Both the position numbers and the translations under genes were made by a program. From the NCBI GenBank assembly GCA_947307005.1, contig CAMZHY010000246.1:1-6057 (forward strand): a stretch of DNA of 6,057 nucleotides, given 5' to 3'. Positions within the stretch are counted from its first letter, which is position 1; every line of letters starts with the position of its first letter. The notes below the pieces were generated by a model, which did no database searches, had not been told where the DNA came from, and worked only from the letters and a program-made list of their open reading frames with translations. Source of the stretch: an uncultured Planctomycetaceae bacterium. Lineage in GTDB: Bacteria; Planctomycetota; Planctomycetia; Pirellulales; Thermoguttaceae. Of the stretch, positions 1 through 5,954 are shown piece after piece.

Positions 1-297
1 GCTGTTCAATGGGCTGTTTCTTGGCCGGGGCGTCTGAATCTTTCCACGCGATGTGAAGCCGTCTATTCTTAAGTTTGGAATTGTCAATAAATGTTCAGTC
101 ACAATTCCCTAATATTCTTCCTTAGTGGAGACTGTCGTATTTTTCTTCGTTTCGCGACGTTCCACTGTGAAAAATGCGACAGGCAAGTCCTTGTTCAGGA
201 TTTTAATTTTTTGGATTGCGCGTTTATTGACAACTCCAAGCGCCCCTATATGGGCGCGTCCAAAACCTTCCGAATAACGCCTTCTATCTACAAGAAA
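1..297. other. Gap without a convincing gene
   Basis: All three plus-strand frames entering from the left edge stop within 72 bases. One minus-strand frame is open from 94 to the edge but contains no ATG, GTG or TTG, so it cannot be called a gene start. A plus-strand 70-codon open frame at 91-303 has no ribosome binding site, has an unusual composition (many F, C and R) and runs into the end of the minus-strand ATPase gene, so I treat it as chance. The stretch is AT-rich and holds a 6-bp hairpin (240-257) and a 17-bp inverted repeat pair (75-91 and 223-239). Confidence 0.5.
240..257. repeat. Short hairpin downstream of the ATPase gene
   Basis: GCGCCC (240-245) and GGGCGC (252-257) form a perfect 6-bp inverted repeat around the 6-base loop ctatat. 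It lies about 40 bases past the stop codon of the minus-strand ATPase gene, where a transcript end would be expected. Neither strand has a run of T after the stem, so it is not a standard intrinsic terminator. It could be a transcript-stabilising hairpin or a protein site. Confidence 0.35.
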
Positions 298-1635
298 CTA
301 TAAGTCTTCAATGATAAAAGGCGTCATATAAAAGGGATATAATTTCAACATTTCAACGTTGCCTAAATCTTTTTGAGACAACAGTATTTCCTTTATCACA
401 TGCTTAGAATACTTCTTCTGAAACTCTATTGTCGATTTATGCTTGCCGATTCCGGAGGACTTAACTTCTAGCGAAACAATTTTCGTTTTCGACGCGAGCA
501 AAAAATCTACTTCATAGTAATGAGAACTGTTTTCTTTTTCCCATGTATGATAATAAAGGTCTATATTTGATCCGGCGATGATCTGGGCGACAACATTCTC
601 ATATAGATATCCCAAATCCGCAGGAAGAGAATCGCTTAGTAGTTTCGCATAGACGTTTTCATCCGTCTTTCCCGACGATTTGAAAATCATCGTCGTAAAC
701 AGTCCCGTATCGGCTAAATAGAGTTTAAAGGTATCGTCGTCTCTTGTTTGAGGCAACGCGACGCTGGGATTATGGACATTGTAACAAGGCAATACGGTCT
801 TTGAATCCAACAAGTCATGCAAGCGTTCTAAATCCCTATCGATTTTCTTTTTGCCTGTAGCTGTCGATATAACGTAACTTCTTTTGTCCGTCGCCAGCTG
901 AGTCGGAACAGAGTCATACATTCTTCCAATCAACCCTGTGGCGTCAATTTTGAAGAAATCGTCTTTGTATAGAGTGATGATTTCTCTCTTTACTTCATCG
1001 ATTTCTGTAAAATTCCCGCCTTCCACATAAGCTTCTATAGCCTGCGGCATTCCGCCTACCGCCATATAAATCCTAAAATCCCGCATCAGCTTTCTGTTTA
1101 ACGAATTTCCAACCGGCTTTCCAAGCTTATACAAATCTCTTAGGACTTCATACGCGTCATTTCCGACAGCCTGCATGAATTCCTCATAATCCATCGGATA
1201 TATCGGTATTTTCATTTCCTCGGAGGGAAGAAGAATATCCTTGACGTTCTTTTTTATGCTAATCAGCGACCCGGTCTCAATATAGTCGTATCTTCCATCC
1301 GCAACCAAGTATTTAATTGCCTGGCGCGCTTTAGGCATAAGCTGAATCTCGTCGAATATAACGACGGATTCCCTTTTATGTAGCGTTACTCCCGTTGCCG
1401 TTTGCAATCTAAGAAAGAAGACGTCCAGATTCGCAATGTCGTCGAAGACGTCAAGGACGTCTCGCGTTATGTTGGCAAAATCAACTTTTATATATGATCT
1501 GTATTCCTGTTTTGCGAATTCCTCGGCAATCGTCGTTTTTCCAACACGCCTTGCCCCTTCTAAAAGCGCCGAGTATCTGGGAGCCTTTTTTTCTTTCCAA
1601 TATTTTAGTTTTTCAAAAGCTTTTCTTTTGAACAT
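298..1635 (-). CDS. AAA-type ATPase, DUF4143 family, with nuclease-like C-terminal domain
   Basis: This is a complete 445-residue protein of the widespread but poorly understood AAA/DUF4143 ATPases. Seen in the sequence: Walker A GARRVGKT (residues 27-34), Walker B VVIFDE (91-96), the ETGS sensor-like motif (120-123), and the GGMP turn (194-197) usual at the start of the DUF4143 half. In the C-terminal half, YEVDFLL (374-380) followed by LEVKSS (389-394) resembles the D...ExK core of PD-(D/E)xK nucleases. No signal peptide or membrane helix is visible. The start at 1635 is chosen because AGGAG lies 7 bases upstream and because family members commonly begin near MFKRK. The frame stays open up to a TTG at 1785, but no good binding site supports that longer form. 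It is transcribed away from the glycosyltransferase gene. The gene is richer in A and T than its neighbours (roughly 33-45% GC in hand-counted 60-base lines), which suggests transfer. Proposed family roles include mobile-element or defence functions, but no substrate can be read from the sequence. Confidence 0.9.
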   Translation of the reverse strand: MFKRKAFEKLKYWKEKKAPRYSALLEGARRVGKTTIAEEFAKQEYRSYIKVDFANITRDVLDVFDDIANLDVFFLRLQTATGVTLHKRESVVIFDEIQLMPKARQAIKYLVADGRYDYIETGSLISIKKNVKDILLPSEEMKIPIYPMDYEEFMQAVGNDAYEVLRDLYKLGKPVGNSLNRKLMRDFRIYMAVGGMPQAIEAYVEGGNFTEIDEVKREIITLYKDDFFKIDATGLIGRMYDSVPTQLATDKRSYVISTATGKKKIDRDLERLHDLLDSKTVLPCYNVHNPSVALPQTRDDDTFKLYLADTGLFTTMIFKSSGKTDENVYAKLLSDSLPADLGYLYENVVAQIIAGSNIDLYYHTWEKENSSHYYEVDFLLASKTKIVSLEVKSSGIGKHKSTIEFQKKYSKHVIKEILLSQKDLGNVEMLKLYPFYMTPFIIEDL

Positions 1636-1642
1636 ATCTGAT

Positions 1643-1648
1643 CTCCTA
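1643..1648 (-). promoter_or_regulatory. Ribosome binding site that fixes the ATPase start
   Basis: The minus strand reads TAGGAG, followed by 7 bases and then the ATG at 1635. It is the only strong Shine-Dalgarno match upstream of any of the possible starts of this frame (TTG 1785, ATG 1758, ATG 1711, ATG 1635), so it favours the 445-residue protein. A TATATT hexamer on the minus strand (1686-1691) could be the -10 box of its promoter, but no good -35 is visible. Confidence 0.7.
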
Positions 1649-1794
1649 AAAGCTCGCGATACCATTTCTTCAAAGTTGTGATTTGAATATAGCGCCGTTT
1701 CTTCAAACATTCCACTCAACAATGCGCCCTGCGTTATGCAGCGCGCTTCGCTATTCATCGGGTAGACTCTCTTCAAAAGGCGCAAACGGGGGGA

Positions 1795-1823
1795 AGTCGT
1801 TTTGATAAATGATCAAAACGGCT
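1795..1823. repeat. Inverted repeat, candidate operator
   Basis: CGTTTTGAT (1798-1806) and ATCAAAACG (1812-1820) are a perfect 9-bp inverted repeat around the 5-base spacer aaatg. Allowing one mismatch, which would be a G-T pair in RNA, the arms extend to 12 bp (1795-1806 and 1812-1823). There is no T run on either side, so a terminator is unlikely. Symmetry, AT-rich arms and the position between divergent genes fit a binding site for a dimeric regulator. The regulator is not in the window. Confidence 0.5.
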
Positions 1824-1965
1824 CGCGCCGCCAAATCCTCTCTTATTACGCGCGAGCTTGCCGTCGTTTCCACCTTGTAAACGCCGCGTTTCTTTAGGTT
1901 GGCGTTCCTTTGCGATCTCCTAAGAGGAACTTCCGGTTCTTCAACGCGTTAGACGTCCGACGCGC

Positions 1966-1993
1966 TTGAAAAGACGACCAAACGTTTTATACT
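1966..1993 (+). promoter_or_regulatory. Sigma70-like promoter of the glycosyltransferase gene
   Basis: TTGAAA (1966-1971) and TATACT (1988-1993) each match the -35 and -10 consensus at five of six bases, with a 16-base spacer. Transcription would start near 2000 and give a leader of about 50 bases ahead of the ATG at 2052. It is the best promoter match I found by eye in the window. Confidence 0.6.
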
Positions 1994-2003
1994 ATCGAAA
2001 CGT
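1982..2003. promoter_or_regulatory. Dyad overlapping the -10 box, candidate operator
   Basis: ACGTTT (1982-1987) and AAACGT (1998-2003) are perfect 6-bp inverted repeats separated by 10 bases, so their centres lie about one and a half helical turns apart. The spacer contains the whole -10 hexamer TATACT. A protein bound here would block RNA polymerase, so repression of the glycosyltransferase gene is plausible. The arms share the CGTTT/AAACG core with the dyads at 1798-1820 and 5076-5089. Confidence 0.4.
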
Positions 2004-2035
2004 AGAGTAGGGGGACGGATTCCAATCCCGCCGCC

Positions 2036-2041
2036 AAGGAG
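2036..2041 (+). promoter_or_regulatory. Ribosome binding site of the glycosyltransferase gene
   Basis: AAGGAG lies 10 bases upstream of the ATG at 2052. It supports that start, and the protein begins there with the standard GT2 opening MPKVSVIAPVYN. Confidence 0.7.
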
Positions 2042-2051
2042 AAAACGAGTC

Positions 2052-2903
2052 ATGCCCAAAGTCAGCGTCATAGCGCCGGTTTATAATAGCGAAAGCTATC
2101 TGCGCGAGTTTATCGACAGCGTCTTGAATCAGAGTTTCAAGGACTTCGAGCTAATCCTCGTCGACGACGGCTGCACGGACGGCGGCGGGAAGACGATCGA
2201 CGAATACGCGGCGAGGGACGCTCGAGTCGTCGCGATCCATCAGAAGAACGGCGGACAGTCCGCGGCGCGAAACGCGGGACTCGACGTCGCGTCCGGCGAG
2301 CTCGCGTATATCGCCGATAGCGACGATATTCTTGCCCCGTCGCTCCTTGAGACGGTCGTCCCAAGGTTTGACGAGGGATACGAGCTGGTAACGTTCGGGG
2401 TTAAAACGATTCCTAACGAGGAATTTCTCGATCTTCAGCACAGAGAGGCGCCCCGAGAGGAACGCGAGTTCATTCTGAATTCGGACGAAGAACGGTACGC
2501 TTTTCTCACGGGTCCGTTCCGACTCCGCGCGATTTGCTGGGAGCCTTGGAACCGAGTCTTTCGCCGAGACGTCGTCGAACGTTGGCGCGTTCGTTTTCCC
2601 ACGAATCGCGTAACCTGTCCGGAAGACATGTTCTTCAACTACTGCTACATCGCGCACATATCAAAGATTCTGTCGATTCCGGACGTTCTGCATTCGTACC
2701 GACGCCGAGTCGGGTCCGTTTCTAAAAAACGCGGCGAAACGCTAATGATTCGGTCAAGCCACGTTCTCGTCGAGGAACTTCGCCGCCATTACGAGTCGTC
2801 CGAGGATTGTCGGTATTTGTTCGATCGTTTCCCGAACTTCTACTATCTTCTCCACAAGGCGCCCTCCGACGCCTGCGACGTTATCAGTGGAAAAACGCGC
2901 TGA
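2052..2903 (+). CDS. Glycosyltransferase family 2, catalytic part, ending early by frameshift
   Basis: GT2 enzymes move a sugar from a nucleotide-sugar donor to an acceptor in the cytoplasm, here probably in surface polysaccharide synthesis. Seen in this 283-residue frame: the opening strand VSVIAPVYN (4-12), nucleotide-binding LVDDG (36-40), the conserved NGGQSAARNAGL (66-77), the metal-binding DSDD (89-92), WNRVFRR (166-172), and PEDMFF (190-195), which supplies the usual ED acidic pair of the fold. The catalytic GT-A domain is therefore complete. The expected C-terminal helical part is displaced: after YYLLHKA (264-270) the frame reads a short unrelated tail, PSDACDVISGKTR, and stops. A good continuation lies one base back in phase and runs to 3157. 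Restoring one base near 2860 would give about 368 residues, a normal length for the family. Donor and acceptor cannot be predicted. The gene has its own promoter and ribosome binding site and no co-transcribed partner. Confidence 0.85.
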   Translation: MPKVSVIAPVYNSESYLREFIDSVLNQSFKDFELILVDDGCTDGGGKTIDEYAARDARVVAIHQKNGGQSAARNAGLDVASGELAYIADSDDILAPSLLETVVPRFDEGYELVTFGVKTIPNEEFLDLQHREAPREEREFILNSDEERYAFLTGPFRLRAICWEPWNRVFRRDVVERWRVRFPTNRVTCPEDMFFNYCYIAHISKILSIPDVLHSYRRRVGSVSKKRGETLMIRSSHVLVEELRRHYESSEDCRYLFDRFPNFYYLLHKAPSDACDVISGKTR

Positions 2904-3157
2904 GCATGGAAGAAGCCCGCGAAATACTCAAAGAAGAAATCTCCGACTATCAGTTCTTTAGACAAACGTCGCTCGAAGCGTGGAATCTTCCGACAGTCAA
3001 AGAAAGCTACCAAAAAGCCCCCGACCCGCTCCTTCAGTTTGCCGACCGTCTCTATGCGCGGGAAATCCTAGAGGCCCCCGATCCAACGCTCGCCAAAGCG
3101 GCGAGAAGAATCGTTCTGGGGCTTCTGCGTCGCGTGTCGCGACTGAGGTTTATTTGA
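2862..3157 (+). pseudogene. Out-of-frame C-terminal part of the GT2 glycosyltransferase
   Basis: In the frame one base behind that of the main gene, the sequence reads ALRRLRRYQWKNALSMEEAR and onward to a TGA at 3155-3157. It is a helical, charged segment of about 98 residues, of the kind seen at the C-terminus of GT2 proteins. The two frames join smoothly as YYLLHKA then LRRLRR if a single base, for example one more C in the CCC at 2862-2864, is added. There is no slippery heptamer or strong hairpin at the junction that would suggest programmed frameshifting. No independent start with a binding site is visible: the ATG at 2807 lies inside the upstream gene and lacks one. It is a recent mutation, phase variation, or a sequencing or assembly error. 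Confidence 0.7.
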
Positions 3158-3437
3158 GGTTTTTGGCTTGGGCGCGAATAGAAAACGAGCGCGGGCGTTT
3201 CTAGGATTTGGAACCGGTCCTCGACCTGTTTCTGATTGACGTCGGCGGGCGTTCTTGCGCCAAAACGCGGACCGGCGCGAACTTCAGTCTCCCATTGTTC
3301 GGGCGCCTTATTCAGCGGCGTTTGCAACTCGACTTTCCTTTTTTTGCAGATCGACGCGTTGAAAAACGGTCGTTCTAAACGCCGCAAGCGCCGTCTTTGG
3401 CGCCGTTTTATTGCCTAAACGTTTTCTTTTCCGATTC
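3158..3437. other. Convergent gap with a possible weak terminator
   Basis: The gap separates the converging glycosyltransferase and GtrII genes. GCGCC (3388-3392) and GGCGC (3399-3403) form a 5-bp stem with loop gtcttt, followed on the plus strand by CGTTTTATT. This is a weak intrinsic terminator at best and lies about 230 bases after the glycosyltransferase stop. AAACGTTT (3417-3424) is a perfect 8-bp palindrome. A minus-strand open frame (3052-3387) with coding-like codon use covers much of the gap; see findings. Confidence 0.35.
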
Positions 3438-5045
3438 TTACCAATCGACGTCTTCGGTAACGTCAATGTTTTCGGAGAGCCGCACGACAAGGACTCCATC
3501 GATTAAAGCGACTCCCCCTTGTTCCGGGAAAACGGGCATATTCTGAACCGCCTCGGGATCTAATTTTTCCAGATATTCCGTCATCTCCTCTCTTAGGACG
3601 AATTGGACGGGGTAGTTAAGGATATAAGCGAAATAGTATTGGTAGGTTTCAGGGTACGTAATGGAGAGTCCTTTAAGTTTCAATAAGTCGTCGTTCAACA
3701 TCCAAAATTTCACTAATGGCTGCGCGCAGGGATTTTGATCGAGGTGACCGAGGATCAGGACGGGCGTTTCCCCAATTTTGTATCCCGGAGTCTGTTCCAT
3801 TCTGTCGACCATCCGCGTCATAAACGACAAGGTCGCCCTAGTTAATAGATCGACTTTCAGATAAAGGGCGTTTGCAAACAGAATGCGGTTCAGTATTAGG
3901 ATGGCGCAAAGGACGAGAAGGGCGTGTCGTTTCAGCCATTCTTTGGATTCAGAGACGAACGCGGCGTCGGAAACAAAGGACTCCTTCCTCGGTTCCTCGT
4001 CTTCCCGGGCGACGTCGAACAGCATCAGCGCCCAGACGTCAAAGAACACAAACGAATACGTCATTAACGAATGTTTCATCCCGTTCGAGAGAAAAAAGAC
4101 GCAGTTGCATCCCAAGGGAAAAAGGACGATCAGCAGCAGAAGTAGCGCGACGGTCTTTCCCTCAAGACGCCTTTTGCGGGTCAGAACTGCGGTCTGCGCT
4201 ATGATATAGGCGCCAAAAAGCAGATGAATCGCCCCGACAAGACGCGAATTCGTCGTGAACGGCGCCGCTAAATAGTTAAAAAAGAAGAGCCAGGTTCTCG
4301 CCAAAAGATCGAGAGGAGAGGAGTCCGTGATTTTGCCGATGTTTATCAGACTGTTATACGTGTTTTTCGGTCCGTAACCGGTTGCGTTCCAGATAACGCG
4401 AACCGCGACGTAATAGCAGAGACCCGCGACGAGGAGCGTTAGGACGGCGCCGACGCCGGCGCGAAGGACGTCCGCAGGCTTTTTTCCTTCCAAAAGATCG
4501 CGGTAAAGCGCAAGCATGACAAGAACGATAGTAACTTCAACGTAACTTTGAAAGTGCGCAAGGGAACAGAAAATGAAGAGAACGGCAAACGGAAAGCGAA
4601 GCCGACTCTTGGCTCTTGTCAAAAGCCACGCCGCGAAGGAAGCGTAGAGCAGCGCCAGCATGTCTATTTCGAAGGAGAGCGCAAAAGACGCGTTGACATA
4701 GGCGATTGTTTCAAAGGTGACGAGAAGGCCGGCGCCGAGTATGACGGAAGACCGACGTTTAACGCCGAGAGTATGGATATGCAAGATAACCGCGACGATC
4801 AAAAAGAATCCGCCGAAAAGCCCCACGATCAACGGCGGCATAACCTCGCGGCGGAGCGATAAGTAGACGACGTTGAGAAACCGTCCGAGAGACGTTTGCC
4901 AATCAAAATCATCGCGTACGACCATTAGCGAATCATGATTGAACATGAGATTCGTCCAACGATACAGGCAAGTTATCGTCAGGAAGACGAGACCGGCGAC
5001 GATCGCCGGCTTATTTCGGGTCTTGTCGCGGAATAATTCGATCAT
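3438..5045 (-). CDS. GtrII-family membrane glucosyltransferase
   Basis: This 535-residue polytopic protein matches the GtrII-type glucosyltransferases (Pfam GtrII). In Shigella serotype conversion such enzymes take glucose from undecaprenyl-phosphate-glucose and add it to O-antigen on the outer face of the inner membrane. Seen here: about 10-12 hydrophobic segments (near residues 13-30, 70-92, 100-118, 126-143, 150-182, 194-216, 250-287, 297-318, 327-344, 373-391). A polar loop after the first helix contains NHDSLMVVRDDFDWQTSLGR (36-55), rich in the acidic residues and GR expected of the family. FEIDMLALL (125-133) and SLAHFQSYVE (161-170) match the usual family signatures. A soluble C-terminal part (about 395-535) follows. 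The ATG at 5045 has only a weak GAG about 10 bases upstream. It lies 78 bases after the acetyltransferase gene on the same strand and may share its transcript. The GtrA flippase and GtrB carrier glucosyltransferase are absent here, so the exact sugar is uncertain. Confidence 0.85.
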   Translation of the reverse strand: MIELFRDKTRNKPAIVAGLVFLTITCLYRWTNLMFNHDSLMVVRDDFDWQTSLGRFLNVVYLSLRREVMPPLIVGLFGGFFLIVAVILHIHTLGVKRRSSVILGAGLLVTFETIAYVNASFALSFEIDMLALLYASFAAWLLTRAKSRLRFPFAVLFIFCSLAHFQSYVEVTIVLVMLALYRDLLEGKKPADVLRAGVGAVLTLLVAGLCYYVAVRVIWNATGYGPKNTYNSLINIGKITDSSPLDLLARTWLFFFNYLAAPFTTNSRLVGAIHLLFGAYIIAQTAVLTRKRRLEGKTVALLLLLIVLFPLGCNCVFFLSNGMKHSLMTYSFVFFDVWALMLFDVAREDEEPRKESFVSDAAFVSESKEWLKRHALLVLCAILILNRILFANALYLKVDLLTRATLSFMTRMVDRMEQTPGYKIGETPVLILGHLDQNPCAQPLVKFWMLNDDLLKLKGLSITYPETYQYYFAYILNYPVQFVLREEMTEYLEKLDPEAVQNMPVFPEQGGVALIDGVLVVRLSENIDVTEDVDW

Positions 5046-5075
5046 CTATCGCAGCTCTTTTTTCGTAAGGAATTG

Positions 5076-5089
5076 CGTTTCTCGAAACG
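5076..5089. repeat. Short dyad upstream of the GtrII gene
   Basis: CGTTTC (5076-5081) and GAAACG (5084-5089) are perfect 6-bp inverted repeats with a 2-base spacer, 30-44 bases ahead of the GtrII start. No T run follows on either strand, so it is not a terminator for the acetyltransferase gene. The position suits an operator or leader element. Its arms share CGTTT/AAACG with the dyads in the 1795-2003 region. Confidence 0.3.
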
Positions 5090-5123
5090 AGCGTCTTGAC
5101 ATGCGCCGTTCGAAAACTTCGTT

Positions 5124-5639
5124 CTATTGACGATATGCGTAATTCAACTTATTGTAAGTCTTATCCCCAACCGTCAATCCGTCCTTTTCGACGCTTTCAA
5201 GAACCATGCCTCCCTTTTCCAGAACCCTTCTGGAGCCTATGTTGTCTTCCGCGCACCAAGCGACGACCGTAGAGACGTCTTCGCGTTCCGTGAGAAATTG
5301 CAAGACCGCTTTTAGCGCTTCCGTCGCAAAGCCCTCGCCCCAAAAGTCTTTGGCTATGGCGCAGCCAACCTCGACGCGTTTGAGGGCCTCTTCGTAATTG
5401 TACGCCCCGATATTTCCGACGATTTTTCCGGCATGCTCGACGGCGAAACAGTAGGCGCGCGGGTCGTTATCCTCCAGCGTCGTCTTGATGAACCTTTCGG
5501 CGTCTTCAACCGTAGCGTAAGGATTCCATCCGGAATACCTGTACATGTCTTCGTCTATTCCAAACAGCCGATGCGCGGTCTCGGCGTCCTCCAGACGAAA
5601 CGGTCTTAACGTCAATCTTTCAGTTTTTAACTCGGTCAT
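5124..5639 (-). CDS. GNAT-family N-acetyltransferase, RimJ/RimL-like
   Basis: This 171-residue cytoplasmic enzyme transfers an acetyl group from acetyl-CoA to an amine. It begins with TERLTLRPFRLEDAE (6-20), the hallmark opening of the RimJ/RimL-like GNAT group (Acetyltransf_3). The acetyl-CoA binding motif A is WGEGFATEAL (100-109), and motif B is DNIGSRRVLEKGGM (132-145), with the usual asparagine and serine. Length is normal and no part is missing. The ATG at 5639 is preferred because it gives the canonical N-terminus and has GGTGG and GGGG 3-5 bases upstream. A GTG at 5648 in the same frame falls within that purine-rich site. The substrate may be a protein N-terminus, an amino sugar or a small amine; the family alone does not decide. 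It is the first gene of a likely two-gene unit with GtrII. Acetylation of a sugar of the same glycan is possible but unsupported. Confidence 0.9.
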   Translation of the reverse strand: MTELKTERLTLRPFRLEDAETAHRLFGIDEDMYRYSGWNPYATVEDAERFIKTTLEDNDPRAYCFAVEHAGKIVGNIGAYNYEEALKRVEVGCAIAKDFWGEGFATEALKAVLQFLTEREDVSTVVAWCAEDNIGSRRVLEKGGMVLESVEKDGLTVGDKTYNKLNYAYRQ

Positions 5640-5954
5640 TTTCCCCACCGCCTAAATATCGCCAAAGGAACTCTCGCGTATTTCCGCTCGCGCCGATCGG
5701 TTTAGCTTTATTCCGACAAACGAAGCGCTCTATTGTGCAACCGACCAACGGGATACAAGGAACCATCCGTCGCGGCGGCGCCTAAGCCTGCGCCCAAGTT
5801 AAGAGTCTAAGCGACGTAGACGTTATTTTTCAAATTATTCGGTCTTTGTTTTCTGACAATTTGTTCCGATTGGGTTTTCGGAAACTCCATATTTCCTTTT
5901 CAAACCTTTTATGATTCTCGAATTGCGCCGATGATCGCCTTTATCGGGGAATTG
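5640..5954. other. Upstream region of the acetyltransferase gene
   Basis: No gene is seen in this stretch. Its right half is AT-rich. A weak minus-strand promoter is possible: TTGAAA (reverse of 5828-5833) and TAGACT (reverse of 5804-5809) with an 18-base spacer, which would leave a leader of about 158 bases. GGAAA/TTTCC form a 5-bp inverted repeat around 5879-5895. No intrinsic terminator with a T run is visible after the minus-strand gene ending at 5955, so read-through toward the acetyltransferase gene cannot be excluded. Confidence 0.35.

Larger units (their letters stand above)
1636..2051. other. Divergent control region between the ATPase and glycosyltransferase genes
   Basis: No gene longer than a few dozen codons is supported here. 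The stretch holds the ATPase ribosome binding site (1643-1648), a 12-bp-arm dyad (1795-1823), a weak 7-bp hairpin (1924-1942, 5-base loop), a sigma70-like promoter (1966-1993) overlapped by a second dyad (1982-2003), and the glycosyltransferase ribosome binding site (2036-2041). A 23-codon plus-strand frame starting at 1809 is noted as a finding only. The 10-mer GATCTCCTAA occurs twice on the plus strand, near 1640 and 1914; the first copy is the reverse of the ATPase binding site. Confidence 0.6.

Noticed and set aside
2..94. Minus-strand partial gene running off the left edge, either from GTG 102 or in the frame open from 94
   Set aside because: The GTG frame has a Shine-Dalgarno match only 3 bases away and unconvincing codons. 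The other frame looks more coding-like but has no start codon in the window.
227..252. Promoter with TTGACA at 227-232
   Set aside because: The only -10-like sequence, TATATG at 247-252, is 14 bases away, which is too close, and no plus-strand gene follows.
91..303. 70-codon plus-strand open frame
   Set aside because: There is no binding site, the amino-acid composition is unusual, it overlaps the ATPase stop, and no motif is recognisable.
1636..1785. N-terminal extension of the ATPase from TTG 1785 or upstream ATGs
   Set aside because: No good ribosome binding site supports those starts, while ATG 1635 has AGGAG at 7 bases and gives the usual family N-terminus.
2137..2657. Long minus-strand open frames inside the glycosyltransferase gene
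   Set aside because: They are antisense to a clear GT2 domain, rich in arginine, and follow from the GC-rich codon pattern of the real gene.
2856..2866. Programmed ribosomal frameshifting in the glycosyltransferase gene
   Set aside because: There is no slippery heptamer and no strong downstream hairpin. A one-base loss explains the split more simply.
3872..4862. Plus-strand open frames inside the GtrII gene
   Set aside because: They are highly charged shadows of a gene with clear membrane-protein character on the other strand.
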